From contig JAHDEM010000002.1 in NCBI GenBank assembly GCA_020628895.1, positions 48,271 to 112,270 of the forward strand: DNA of 64,000 nucleotides, read 5' to 3'. The notes under the pieces were generated by a model. It was not told the DNA's origin and did no database searches. It was given only the letters and a program-made list of their open reading frames with translations. Made by a program: the position numbers and the translations under genes. The first letter of the stretch is position 1. Each line of letters starts with the position of its first letter. Positions 19,395 through 28,146 of this stretch are shown one piece after another. The stretch comes from Candidatus Endobugula sp. (lineage in GTDB: Bacteria > Pseudomonadota > Gammaproteobacteria > Pseudomonadales > Cellvibrionaceae).

Positions 19395-20741
19395 TTACAG
19401 TGTATGAGATTTTGGTGAGGCTTTTCTTTTGCGTGGCGACCTCTGTTTGGGTTGTAGCTCTTGTACCATAGACTCTCTTTGTTCTTCAGGGGCATCTTGA
19501 AAGCGAGTCCACCAATTACCTAGCCCATTTAGGCGCTCTCCTGCCACTTCTCGCATCAATAAAAAATCGTACCCTGCACGGAATTTCTCGTGCGAGAGTA
19601 GTTTTTCTGCGCGTTTGCCAGTTCTTAATGCCAGCCGCCACTGAAGCTCCCAGATTTGACGCATAGGAATGGTAAAACGCTTGGGTATTGCAATAAATGC
19701 CTGCTGTTGTCGAATCACTTTCTCTGCGGCTTCATGGACGGCAGGTATGATCGGCACTTTATTTTCTACCAATTTATGTTGTTCATAAATAAAAGCTGGC
19801 CACAGTAAGGCCCCGTAAATAAAAGCCGGTGTTACGCGTTTATTATTGCGTATTCGCTTATCGGTATTAATCATTACTGCATCAATGAGTGCTTCAAAAT
19901 AAGGGCTTTTATCCATCACGGCCATCGTACTGGGGAATAAAGAATCTAAAAGCTGGTAATCCTTAAGCAAGGAGTACGTCGCCGTAGCCGAACCATTGAG
20001 GAAAAGTTTTAATACTTCGTCAAACAACCTCGCTGGAGGTACGTGGGTTAATAAATGTGCATTATCCCTTATAGGCGCTGCGGTTTTTTCCTCTATAGAG
20101 AAGCCGAGCTTGCTCGCAAATCGTATAGCTCGTAATAAGCGTACGGGGTCCTCTTTGTAACGTGTTAATGGGTCACCAATAATACGCAGTTGGCGTTTTT
20201 CTATGTCCTTAATACCCATTGTGTAGTCATAAATAGACTCATCCTCTGGAGAGTAATACAGTGCATTGACCGTAAAATCGCGTCTTAAGGCATCGCTACG
20301 CATATCACCGTAAACGTTATCTCTCAATAATTGGCCTGTACTAGACTCAACTTGCTGTTCGGAGTCTGTGGATTCGCCTCTGAATGTGGTGACCTCAATA
20401 ATTTCTCTGCCAAATTTTACGTGTACTATACGGAATCGGCGCCCGATAATACGAGAATGACGAAAAACTTTTCTGACTTGTTCGGGAGTTGCATCTGTTG
20501 AAACATCAAAGTCCTTAGGGTTACAACCCATTAGGCCATCTCTAATACTTCCTCCGACTAGATAGCTTTTGAATCCTGCTCGGTTTAAGCCTTCGATCAC
20601 TTTAATGGCGTTATGACTGATATCGTGATGAGAGAAATTATGTTTTTTCGGAGGAATGACCTGCAGAGTTCCTACTTTTTTAGCCATAAAATAGCGCTCT
20701 CGACCTAATGAAGAAAAAGGATTAATGGTATGTAATGACAA
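19395..20741 (-). CDS. pcnB: Poly(A) polymerase I
   Basis: 448 residues. PcnB adds poly(A) tails to RNA and so marks it for decay. The nucleotidyltransferase active site is LVGGSIRDGLMG followed by the acidic pair in DFDVSTDATPEQVRK, and DALRRDFTVNALYY completes the core. The tail is strongly basic (RSPRKRKASPKSH), as usual in the family. MAKKVGTL at residue 19 is an alternative start at 20687. It lies just downstream of the candidate CrcZ-like RNA and may be partly read from the same transcript. Confidence 0.95.
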   Translation of the reverse strand: MSLHTINPFSSLGRERYFMAKKVGTLQVIPPKKHNFSHHDISHNAIKVIEGLNRAGFKSYLVGGSIRDGLMGCNPKDFDVSTDATPEQVRKVFRHSRIIGRRFRIVHVKFGREIIEVTTFRGESTDSEQQVESSTGQLLRDNVYGDMRSDALRRDFTVNALYYSPEDESIYDYTMGIKDIEKRQLRIIGDPLTRYKEDPVRLLRAIRFASKLGFSIEEKTAAPIRDNAHLLTHVPPARLFDEVLKLFLNGSATATYSLLKDYQLLDSLFPSTMAVMDKSPYFEALIDAVMINTDKRIRNNKRVTPAFIYGALLWPAFIYEQHKLVENKVPIIPAVHEAAEKVIRQQQAFIAIPKRFTIPMRQIWELQWRLALRTGKRAEKLLSHEKFRAGYDFLLMREVAGERLNGLGNWWTRFQDAPEEQRESMVQELQPKQRSPRKRKASPKSHTL

Positions 20742-20949
20742 AGTGTTACTGTGCGTTTGTAAAAATTGAAAATGACTGATATTAAAAGCTGAATTCTATC
20801 ACGAGAGCTAAGACTTTTCAGAGTCAATTTAATCACTAGATTGCTCCATTTGGTGGTGAAAGAGAGGCTAGAAAGAAGGAGCGGTGTAAAAATGTGCGGA
20901 GGTCTTTTGGTAAACCTGAAGTGGTGATGGCATTTTCCTAAGCCGCATA

Positions 20950-21160
20950 GCAAGACGGCAGACTCTCTAGAAAGTCTGCCGTCTGTGTAACTAATAGGTT
21001 ACTAGTCATTTATTCTTATTATAAAACTTCCCTGCTGTGAGCTCTCAGAAATCCTGTAAACTCTTCCCATTTTGGTCAATGTAAAACGCTTTTTATTATT
21101 ATTATTTATTTTTATTATGTAATGCTTTTTTTATTATTATTTATTGTTCTTATTATGCTA
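20950..21160 (-). ncRNA. crcZ: Candidate CrcZ/CrcY-type Hfq-Crc sequestering small RNA
   Basis: The minus strand between cbrB and pcnB is where crcZ lies in Pseudomonas. A sigma54-type promoter (21169-21184) sets a start near 21159. The RNA then has three A-rich tracts at 21126-21156, 21090-21119 and 21008-21022, each containing AANAANAA motifs (e.g. aataataataaa, aacaataaataa), the sequence bound by Hfq with Crc. A 12-bp GC-rich hairpin at 20953-20984 could end it, though without a T-run. Predicted length is about 210 bases, shorter than the roughly 400 recalled for Pseudomonas CrcZ. Sequence similarity to known CrcZ was not tested. Confidence 0.7.
20953..20984 (-). terminator. 12-bp hairpin, probable 3' end of the CrcZ-like RNA
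   Basis: agacggcagact at 20953-20964 pairs perfectly with 20973-20984 around an eight-base loop. On the minus strand the following bases (ttgctatgcgg) are not a T-run, so termination efficiency is doubtful and read-through into pcnB is possible. Confidence 0.5.
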
Positions 21161-21168
21161 TCTACTAT

Positions 21169-21184
21169 AGCATTTGATATGCCA
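21169..21184 (-). promoter_or_regulatory. Sigma54 (-24/-12) promoter of the CrcZ-like RNA
   Basis: Read on the minus strand the site is TGGCATATCAAATGCT. It has the GG and GC dinucleotides at the required ten-base spacing and matches TGGCAC-N5-TTGCW except at two tolerated positions. It lies directly upstream of the A-rich RNA and downstream of cbrB, which encodes a sigma54 activator. Confidence 0.7.
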
Positions 21185-21253
21185 ACTTATAAAAACTTAT
21201 ATATTTCAATGAGTTATCTTTTTGGGGCTAAAGTTATTAAGAAAAGTCATAAT

Positions 21254-21320
21254 AAAAGTGTTACCTTAATACACGTTTTTTTAGCTTAAGGTAACACTTT
21301 TTGTGTTGTCGGTAACACTT
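21254..21320 (-). promoter_or_regulatory. Repeated GTGTTACC/GGTAACAC elements: candidate CbrB enhancer and/or cbrB terminator
   Basis: A perfect 16-bp inverted repeat (21254-21269 with 21286-21301, core aagtgttacctt) is followed by a third ggtaacactt at 21311-21320. The cluster is about 95-160 bases upstream of the predicted start of the CrcZ-like RNA, the usual place for NtrC-type activator sites. The hairpin could also end the cbrB mRNA, since TTTTATTATG follows on the minus strand. Both roles are inferred. Confidence 0.55.
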
Positions 21321-21378
21321 GAGGTGATTTTGGTGACAGGCTGTCAAGTAAGAAAAACACGATTTTTTTATGGAAGTC

Positions 21379-22755
21379 TTATTGCGTATTTTTTTTTCGG
21401 GGAATCCCCAATTTTTGACGGCGTTCCCATAGGCATTTTCGACTGACGCCCAATTTCTTGGCAAGCTCGGTTTCGCTCATTTTATCTTGGTTTTCAAGGA
21501 CAAAACGTTGGAAATAGTCCTCCAAAGACAGTTCTTCTGACACAGGTTGAGTAGAGCTTGAAGGCGCTTGTTGTTGCTGGTTAAACCTCTCGTTAACCTC
21601 TAAATTCAGTAAAGAACTGTCAATTTCATTATTGTCTTCACATAGAATAACTGCTCGTTGAATCGTATTTTCGAGTTCTCGTACATTACCTGGCCATGAA
21701 TAGTGCAGAATGGTTTGTTTGGCATGGTTAGACAATGCTAGAGGAGGTTTTCCATTGGTTTCGCAGTACCTAGTAATCAATGCCTCTGCAATTAATACAA
21801 TGTCATTGCCTCTTGCTCTAAGTGGCGGAACATCCAGCTTAATAACATTGAGTCGAAAAAATAAGTCCTCTCGAAATAAACCTTGCTTACAGCGCTCGTG
21901 TAAGTCCCTGTGAGTAGCAGCTAATAAGCGTATGTTCACTTTTTGTGTTTTGGTAGAACCTACAGGTCGTACTTCACCTTCTTGCAGCACCCTTAGAAGA
22001 CGGGCTTGTGCTTCTAAAGGCAGTTCACCTATCTCGTCAAGGAATAAAGTACCTTCATCGGCAGAGACAATGAGCCCATCTCGTTGGCTTGCAGCGCCAG
22101 TGAATGCGCCTTTTTCGTGGCCAAATAGCTCTGATTCTATGAGTGTTTCTGGAATAGCTGCGCAGTTAATACAAATTAATTCGTTCTTTGCTCGTTGGCT
22201 ATCGTTATGTACTGCTCGTGCCACCAGTTCTTTACCTGTGCCGGTTTCTCCTTCGATTAAGATGCTTGCATTGGTTGGAGCCACTTTGCTTATCTGATGG
22301 AATAATTTTTCCATCGCTTCACAAGAGCCAATCATTTCCCTTTGAGTTTTTTTGATATTGTTATCTGGCTCATTAGCAGCGATGTGTCTCGGCGTGGCAT
22401 TGAGTATACGTTTTACCGTCTCGACCATTTCGTCGTGATCAAATGGTTTGGCAATATAGTCAACTGCCCCTAACCGCATAGCATCTACCGCGGAACGCAG
22501 ACTTGCATAACTGGTCATGATCAATACTGGCGTATGATCAGGTGCTTTTTGTTGAGTAAGAGAAACTAACTCTGTTCCAGGTGCCCCTGGTAAACGCAAA
22601 TCACTAATAATAAGGTCGAAGTCATGAATGTCATAAAGGTTGGTTGCTTCTCTAACAGATTCAGCTTCGCTGATAATATACTCGTGTCTTTCCAGTAATT
22701 TGCGCAAAGCCATACGGATGATGGCTTCGTCTTCAACAATTAATATTCGGCTCAT
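21379..22755 (-). CDS. cbrB: Sigma54-dependent response regulator CbrB
   Basis: 458 residues of NtrC type. Receiver domain (about 1-120; phosphoacceptor Asp in LIISDLRLPG), AAA+ domain (about 150-375; GETGTGKE Walker A, GAFTGA sigma54-contact loop in ESELFGHEKGAFTGA) and C-terminal Fis-type HTH (about 425-455, LAKKLGVSRKCLWERRQKLG). The C-terminus and the position after cbrA identify it as CbrB, which activates carbon/nitrogen use genes and the crcZ RNA in Pseudomonas. A candidate RNA with a sigma54 promoter lies just downstream. Confidence 0.93.
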   Translation of the reverse strand: MSRILIVEDEAIIRMALRKLLERHEYIISEAESVREATNLYDIHDFDLIISDLRLPGAPGTELVSLTQQKAPDHTPVLIMTSYASLRSAVDAMRLGAVDYIAKPFDHDEMVETVKRILNATPRHIAANEPDNNIKKTQREMIGSCEAMEKLFHQISKVAPTNASILIEGETGTGKELVARAVHNDSQRAKNELICINCAAIPETLIESELFGHEKGAFTGAASQRDGLIVSADEGTLFLDEIGELPLEAQARLLRVLQEGEVRPVGSTKTQKVNIRLLAATHRDLHERCKQGLFREDLFFRLNVIKLDVPPLRARGNDIVLIAEALITRYCETNGKPPLALSNHAKQTILHYSWPGNVRELENTIQRAVILCEDNNEIDSSLLNLEVNERFNQQQQAPSSSTQPVSEELSLEDYFQRFVLENQDKMSETELAKKLGVSRKCLWERRQKLGIPRKKNTQ

Positions 22756-22789
22756 AACAGGCTGGGTAGGTCATTAAGGTGGATGTCAA

Positions 22790-25700
22790 TCATAACTCTT
22801 TTGTCTCTTCAGGGTTGCTAGTGTGCAGTGGCTGGCCATTAGTTTCAAGCGCTGGAGAATATAATGGTAACTTTATCGAGAAACAGGTGCCGCGTTGTTG
22901 GGCAACAGGGCTGCTTACCTCGATATGTCCCTGGTGTTCTTCTATGATGCTAAAAACCACTGATAGCCCAAGCCCTGTTCCTTTACCTGCATCTTTAGTG
23001 GTAAAGAATGGCTCCATAATTTGCGATATATGTTCCTGAGATATACCAGAGCCCTCATCAATCACGTCTATCAGCACAAACGGGCTGTTGGTCGTTGTTT
23101 TAATGGTAATTGTGCTGAAGTCAGGGCTAGCGTCGTTAGCATTACTTAATAAATTAACGAAGACTTGTATCAAACGTTGGCTATCGCCCCATACATAGCA
23201 ATCAGCTGCGGTTAAATTGCTGTATTCAATTTGCTTGCGACCAGATTGTAATGACAGTAGATGGATAGCTTCATCGGCACACTCATAAATAGATACTTTA
23301 TGAAAATCTTTTTGTGAGGATTTTCCTGTATGAGCAAAAGTGACCAGTGACTGTACGATGCGGCTGATTCTGTCTGTTTGCGATAATATTGCCTTAGCGG
23401 TTTCTTGGCGGTCTTCCTCTACCCCCTCATAAGGTAGATTTTGTGCGAGACAAGCAATACCCGTGACCGGATTACCAATTTCATGAGCAACCCCAGCCGC
23501 GAGGCGACCAATGGATGCTAAGCGGGTATTGTGGACTAATTCCTGCTCGAGTAGCTGAACTTCGGTGATATCTTCGATCAGAATAACTTGCCCTTCCTGT
23601 CGTTTAGAAGGTGACTCCTGAATGGCAGATTTATGTAAGCGAAACCACTGGTTATTGCCGGAGTTATCTTGAGTCTGACGGTTAACATGGGTTTCATTAC
23701 TATTGGCAAATTCGTAGATGAGTGTGCCCCAAGGTGCTGGTAAGTCATTAATATTAGAACCTGTAATATCGCTACCTTGAATATGGGTGATGTTGCTCAT
23801 GGCGTTATTCCATAACAGGATTTCATCATCCATACCCAATGAACAAATAGCCATAGGGAGTTCCTGTAGTGTATTGCGATGGTGTAGGCGAAGCTGGTTT
23901 ACATCGGAGGTTAATCCATAAATATTATCGCCTAAGCGATCCAGCCGACTTTCCATAAGGTTAATATCCAATACTTCCCCAGATTGTGGTTTACTGTAAG
24001 GGAAGTGCTTATCCATAATTTCTGCAGCAACACTTTGTCCCATCAGGGCGGCTAGATTAGCCTGTATGCGTGTTCTTAAACGCCTTAAGGCGTAGGGGCG
24101 AGATTCATTTTCGTCCATACCAAAAAAGGTCAGGGCACGGTTAACTTCTTGTACAGCCGCATTAATACCAATGCTTTGTGCCAAGCCCGTTTTGTAGTCG
24201 TTTGCACATGAGACTTCTAAGCCTCGACGAAACGGCCGGCTGAGTTCATCTTCCGCACAGAGTTCAGCATGGTAGTGTTCATCGTCGCTCATCGTCGTCA
24301 AACGAGAGACTAGGACAAAAAACAGTATGTTACAACCTACTGCAAGAATGGTCATATTTTCCCAGTGTTTAATACCAAAGTGAAAAGTCCAATCTATCAG
24401 TGGTAATGTGATTTGCGATACATGAGTAAATAGTGGTGATATAAAAGCAAGAACCCAAATAACAGTACCAGCAATGATCCCTGCATAAAACCCGTTACGA
24501 TTAGCCGATGGGAAATAGTTGATGGCAATAACGCCCGGTAAAAATTGTAGAGCCTGAATAAAGGTCATTAGTGCCATATCTACCAATGAGTAGCGATAGT
24601 CAATGATGCGATAAATAAGATAACCAAGTAGAGCAATACCTAAAATTAGCCCACGTTGTAGCCAACGTAATTGCGCATAAATGTCGCCTTCCTTTTTTAA
24701 TTTAAATAGGGGTAATACCCAGTGGTTGGCCATCATTGTCGATAATGACAATATAGCAACAATCAATGCTCCAGATGCAGCAGATACGCCGCCAATGTAA
24801 GCAACCATCGTGAAGAAACTGGAGTTATACGCCATTGGCACGCCAATAGTGAAATAGTTTGGGCTGTAGGGCACGTTTAGCTCGAATCCCGCCCATAAAA
24901 TAGGGAATACAGGAAGAGCCACTACAAATAGTAAAGCGGGTAGCGCCCATGTGACCGTACGAGTCACTTGTTTAATGCTCATGTCCACATGATTCATGTG
25001 AAAAATGTGCGGCATAATAATGCTCACACCCAAGAAAACCACTAGTAGGGTATGGACTGACGATAAATGCTTGGGGTGGTAAAGATTTTCAAGATGTTCA
25101 GGGTTGTCTAACAACCATTGATCCAATCCACTAAATCCACCAAATACACCGTAGATGGAAAGTAAGCCTATGGCTAGCATCGCTAATATTTTAATCAGTG
25201 ACTCAAAAGCCATGGTTGTTATTAAGCTACGATATTGCCGATAGCTAGCACCAAAAATCATGCAAAATGCGGCAATCAATAGACAATAGAAAAAAGCGGT
25301 AATATCTCGTTGCTTAATCCATGCCTCGAAGTTAGAGGTTAATAACGAGGTGCTACTGGTTAAAATTTGCAGCGTATCTGCAACAGATTGAATCTGGATC
25401 ACCAGTAGCGGCAAAATAGCCAATAACATACACAGTGTCGCTAAACTTCCAGCCATCTGGCTGCTGTAGCGAAAGACTAACAAATCGGCAATGGAGCGAA
25501 GCTGGAATCGTTGGCAAAGTTCAGCCAGTGGAGCTTGAATAACCGGGGCGAATAAGAAAAAAGCGCCTATACCCGCATAATAGGTGAGAGCACCATAACC
25601 GAACTGATAAGACAGATCGATGATGCCATAGAAAGACCACGCGCTAAAGAAAATGCCTAAAGATAGTATATATGTCACCGGGTGACGTGTAATACGTGAA

Positions 25701-25795
25701 GGTATCCAGCCGCGATTAGTCGCGTAAGCAATACCAAATAAGGTGACGAGATAAGCTATCCCCAGTAGGGTGATATGGCTGAGTTCAAATTTCAT
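22790..25795 (-). CDS. cbrA: Sensor histidine kinase CbrA with SLC5 transporter domain
   Basis: 1001 residues. The first about 510 residues form a 12-13 TMS sodium/solute symporter-like (SLC5) domain, followed by a STAC-like linker, a PAS region (about 655-745), HisKA (GVAHEIGNPVTG near 770) and HATPase (NLLSNANDASPDF, DEGSGISQ, GKGTGLGLSVV). This architecture is CbrA, which in Pseudomonas senses or imports a nutrient (histidine is recalled) and phosphorylates CbrB. The start codon overlaps the cbrX stop (ATGA), implying translational coupling. cbrB follows after 34 bases. Confidence 0.94.
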   Translation of the reverse strand: MKFELSHITLLGIAYLVTLFGIAYATNRGWIPSRITRHPVTYILSLGIFFSAWSFYGIIDLSYQFGYGALTYYAGIGAFFLFAPVIQAPLAELCQRFQLRSIADLLVFRYSSQMAGSLATLCMLLAILPLLVIQIQSVADTLQILTSSTSLLTSNFEAWIKQRDITAFFYCLLIAAFCMIFGASYRQYRSLITTMAFESLIKILAMLAIGLLSIYGVFGGFSGLDQWLLDNPEHLENLYHPKHLSSVHTLLVVFLGVSIIMPHIFHMNHVDMSIKQVTRTVTWALPALLFVVALPVFPILWAGFELNVPYSPNYFTIGVPMAYNSSFFTMVAYIGGVSAASGALIVAILSLSTMMANHWVLPLFKLKKEGDIYAQLRWLQRGLILGIALLGYLIYRIIDYRYSLVDMALMTFIQALQFLPGVIAINYFPSANRNGFYAGIIAGTVIWVLAFISPLFTHVSQITLPLIDWTFHFGIKHWENMTILAVGCNILFFVLVSRLTTMSDDEHYHAELCAEDELSRPFRRGLEVSCANDYKTGLAQSIGINAAVQEVNRALTFFGMDENESRPYALRRLRTRIQANLAALMGQSVAAEIMDKHFPYSKPQSGEVLDINLMESRLDRLGDNIYGLTSDVNQLRLHHRNTLQELPMAICSLGMDDEILLWNNAMSNITHIQGSDITGSNINDLPAPWGTLIYEFANSNETHVNRQTQDNSGNNQWFRLHKSAIQESPSKRQEGQVILIEDITEVQLLEQELVHNTRLASIGRLAAGVAHEIGNPVTGIACLAQNLPYEGVEEDRQETAKAILSQTDRISRIVQSLVTFAHTGKSSQKDFHKVSIYECADEAIHLLSLQSGRKQIEYSNLTAADCYVWGDSQRLIQVFVNLLSNANDASPDFSTITIKTTTNSPFVLIDVIDEGSGISQEHISQIMEPFFTTKDAGKGTGLGLSVVFSIIEEHQGHIEVSSPVAQQRGTCFSIKLPLYSPALETNGQPLHTSNPEETKEL

Positions 25796-25965
25796 GATGA
25801 GCGATTGAATTTATGTAATGCAAAGGCGACGAATATAATTGCCAGCCATACAATATAGGGTCTAAACCAAGTGCCACTATCAGCGGATATCATCCAGTTG
25901 AATAATGTGGGCATAAATACGTAAGCCACTAATAACACTAATAAAAACAAACGATGGTTATACAT
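25792..25965 (-). CDS. cbrX: Small membrane protein upstream of and coupled to cbrA (CbrX-like)
   Basis: 57 residues from ATG at 25965 (MYNHRLFLLVLL). Two predicted membrane segments (about 4-20 and 32-50) and a basic C-terminus HKFNRSS. The stop overlaps the cbrA start in ATGA. A small protein of this type, cbrX, is described upstream of cbrA in Pseudomonas, and the match is by position, size and topology. The frame stays open further upstream, but that extension lies largely in the MITE and is not believed to be translated. Confidence 0.75.
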   Translation of the reverse strand: MYNHRLFLLVLLVAYVFMPTLFNWMISADSGTWFRPYIVWLAIIFVAFALHKFNRSS

Positions 25966-26008
25966 AGTGTGATTATCCGAGTAATAAGGCCTTAAATAAT
26001 GGTTAATC

Positions 26009-26280
26009 CTAGGGCCTGTTAACACTAATTCAACGCCCACTGTTGTGACCCAAAACGTGCCAACCAAGGCATGAGGAGTGTAGTTTGGTCATTCCAAATG
26101 AGCGACGAATAACGCAGAGTGGTGCGTTTTGGGGCACAACCCTTCGGGCCGGGCCACTTTTCTCCTCTGACTGCGTTATCAGTCGATCATTTAGAATCAC
26201 TAAACCTTACTCCTTCTGCCTTGCCAGAGGGAAAAAGTGACTCCGGCAGTGGGTATTGAATTAGTGTTAACAGGCCCTAG
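26009..26280. mobile_element. MITE-like element, family A copy 1 (perfect 25-bp ends, CTAG flanks)
   Basis: Terminal inverted repeats 26009-26033 and 26256-26280 are perfect (ctagggcctgttaacacta...). If the first and last four bases, CTAG, are a target duplication, the element proper is 26013-26276. An internal stem pairs 26049-26061 with 26121-26133. No open frame for a transposase. It fills the gap between gluQ and cbrX, 15 bases from the gluQ stop. A second, diverged copy is at 57999-58268. Confidence 0.85.
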
Positions 26281-26295
26281 ATAATACGTCTATCG

Positions 26296-27303
26296 CTATT
26301 GTTCCACAACAAAAGACATTCTATTAGGAATACTTTTCCTGTCCCAGCGCTCTGTAGCCCAACGTAATAGAGCGCCAATATCCTTTGTAGAGCGAATATC
26401 CGCAGTCAATGGTTGATTGAGAAAAAGTAATGCACTGCACAGATTATCAAATGCCTTTGTGTTATCAATAGCAGTGGCTTTATGTTGCTTGCTTAATTTT
26501 TGTCCGATAGCGTTTGTGGCAACAGGAATGTGTCCATAAAAAGGTAAATGGATAGATGAAGTAGTGTTATCCGTTTGTTTAATCTTGGTATTATTCGTTT
26601 TTGTCCTTATGTGGGCTGTTGTATCATTTCCTGTAATTCCATATTCTAGAAGTAACAGCATTAAATAGCGCTGGCGAGGTGTTGATGTCAGTAAGTCGGA
26701 ACCTCGAATAATATGGGTTATACCTTGCTCTATATCGTCGATAACAACGGCTAATTGGTAAGCAATTAGGCCGTCTTTACGGCGTAAGATAAAATCGCCT
26801 ACCTCCTTTTGTAAGGATTGTTGCTGTTCTCCTTGAAATAGATCCGTATAGTGCTCGGAAATAGAGAGCGTGTTGCTTAATTGCGGGTTGATATAGAGCC
26901 GTGTGGATGTCGTAATATCGCTATTATCATCTACTCGGTGATGGTAACAATGACTATCGTAGACCCCTCTTAGCTCCAATAGTCGTTGTCGAGCACACTT
27001 ACAGCGATAAGTGGTAAAGTCGAGAGCCTTTAAAATAGTGAGGTAATGGTTTAGTCGCTGGCTTTGATAGATGACTTGTTCGTCCCAATGTAATCCATGC
27101 GCAACTAGGCTTTCTAGAATACGTTCTTGCGCCCCTTTTTCTTCTCTCGGTGGATCTAAATCTTCCATTCTCACCAGCCATTTGCCGCTGTAGTGCTTTG
27201 CGTCTAGGTAGCTAGCTAAGGCTGTAATTAATGAACCAAAATGCAGAGGGCCTGAGGGAGATGGGGCAAAGCGGCCAATATAAGGGGTAGATGAACAAGT
27301 CAT
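26296..27303 (-). CDS. gluQ: Glutamyl-Q tRNA(Asp) synthetase
   Basis: 335 residues. GluQ attaches glutamate to queuosine in the anticodon of tRNA-Asp and lacks the anticodon-binding domain of GluRS. The class I HIGH-like motif is PSPSGPLHFGS (14-24), the KMSKS-like motif is GQKLSKQHK, and zinc ligands are in YRCKCARQRL with a later CYHH. A Thr/Asn/Lys-rich insertion (roughly residues 220-250) makes it somewhat longer than usual. It follows dksA, as in most gammaproteobacteria. Confidence 0.94.
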   Translation of the reverse strand: MTCSSTPYIGRFAPSPSGPLHFGSLITALASYLDAKHYSGKWLVRMEDLDPPREEKGAQERILESLVAHGLHWDEQVIYQSQRLNHYLTILKALDFTTYRCKCARQRLLELRGVYDSHCYHHRVDDNSDITTSTRLYINPQLSNTLSISEHYTDLFQGEQQQSLQKEVGDFILRRKDGLIAYQLAVVIDDIEQGITHIIRGSDLLTSTPRQRYLMLLLLEYGITGNDTTAHIRTKTNNTKIKQTDNTTSSIHLPFYGHIPVATNAIGQKLSKQHKATAIDNTKAFDNLCSALLFLNQPLTADIRSTKDIGALLRWATERWDRKSIPNRMSFVVEQ

Positions 27304-27451
27304 TATATTCGATCGACTGTTTTTTTAAGTCGAGTAAAGGAGCTTTGTGTTGCCGTTAAATCAATGGCTAAGTATTGACTACTTTCTTCTTATGCTGCTA
27401 GAACTTGATGTGTTTTAAGAAGAAAGTAGTTAGCGATGGCTATATTGGTTC

Positions 27452-27886
27452 TTAGGAACCTATTTGCTTTTCTTTTATTTCTGCGAGTGTTTTACAATCA
27501 ACGCATTGTGTTGCTGTAGGGCGAGCTTCTAAACGACGTATACCAATCTCTACACCACAAGATTCGCAGTAACCGTAATCGTCGGCGTCAATCTGCTCTA
27601 TAGTTTTATCGATCTTCTTGATCAATTTTCGCTCACGGTCTCGGGTGCGTAGCTCTAAGCTGAATTCCTCTTCTTGACTGGCGCGATCGGCAGGGTCTGG
27701 AAAATTAGATGCTTCATCCTGCATATGGCTAACGGTACGATCAACCTCTTCCATCAGCTCTTTTTTCCAGGCTAGTAATAAATTTTTAAAATGCTGGAGC
27801 TGTTTTTCATTCATGTATTCCTCACCTTTGGTTTCTTGGTAAGGTTCGAATCCATGTAACGTCAAATTTTCATTGCTATTTGGCAT
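27452..27886 (-). CDS. dksA: RNA polymerase-binding transcription factor DksA
   Basis: 144 residues. DksA enters the RNA polymerase secondary channel and works with ppGpp in the stringent response. The coiled-coil tip carries D64-P-A-D67-R-A-S, the two key aspartates, and the zinc finger has C107/C110/C128/C131. It is divergent from sfsA, though in E. coli dksA lies directly downstream of sfsA. Its product would also influence the adjacent Cbr carbon-control locus, by inference. Confidence 0.96.
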   Translation of the reverse strand: MPNSNENLTLHGFEPYQETKGEEYMNEKQLQHFKNLLLAWKKELMEEVDRTVSHMQDEASNFPDPADRASQEEEFSLELRTRDRERKLIKKIDKTIEQIDADDYGYCESCGVEIGIRRLEARPTATQCVDCKTLAEIKEKQIGS

Positions 27887-28146
27887 TGTAAATATCTCTT
27901 AAAACGCTTTATTCTAGGTCTACATTCTATTTTACTACTTAGCTAGAGCTAGACCACCTAAGAAATTGACCGCGCAAACTACCAGAATATTACTCATTGC
28001 GCTAGTTCTTTGTTGATTAAGATGTCTATTATGGTGATGTTTAATTGAAAAACAATCCCTTAATATCTCTAAAGTAACCGCTTAATAAGATATTATGGCT
28101 CAATATTCTGGTTTTGGTGTGAGTTTTTTATAAAAATGAGTATTCC

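Noticed and set aside
20705..20953. 82-residue minus-strand frame between the small RNA and pcnB
   Set aside because: Cys/Phe/Leu-rich composition with no domain, overlapping the start of pcnB; reads as chance.
25966..26067. N-terminal extension of the cbrX frame to 91 residues
   Set aside because: Most of it reads through the MITE end and has no conserved look; ATG 25965 gives a two-TMS protein of the expected size.
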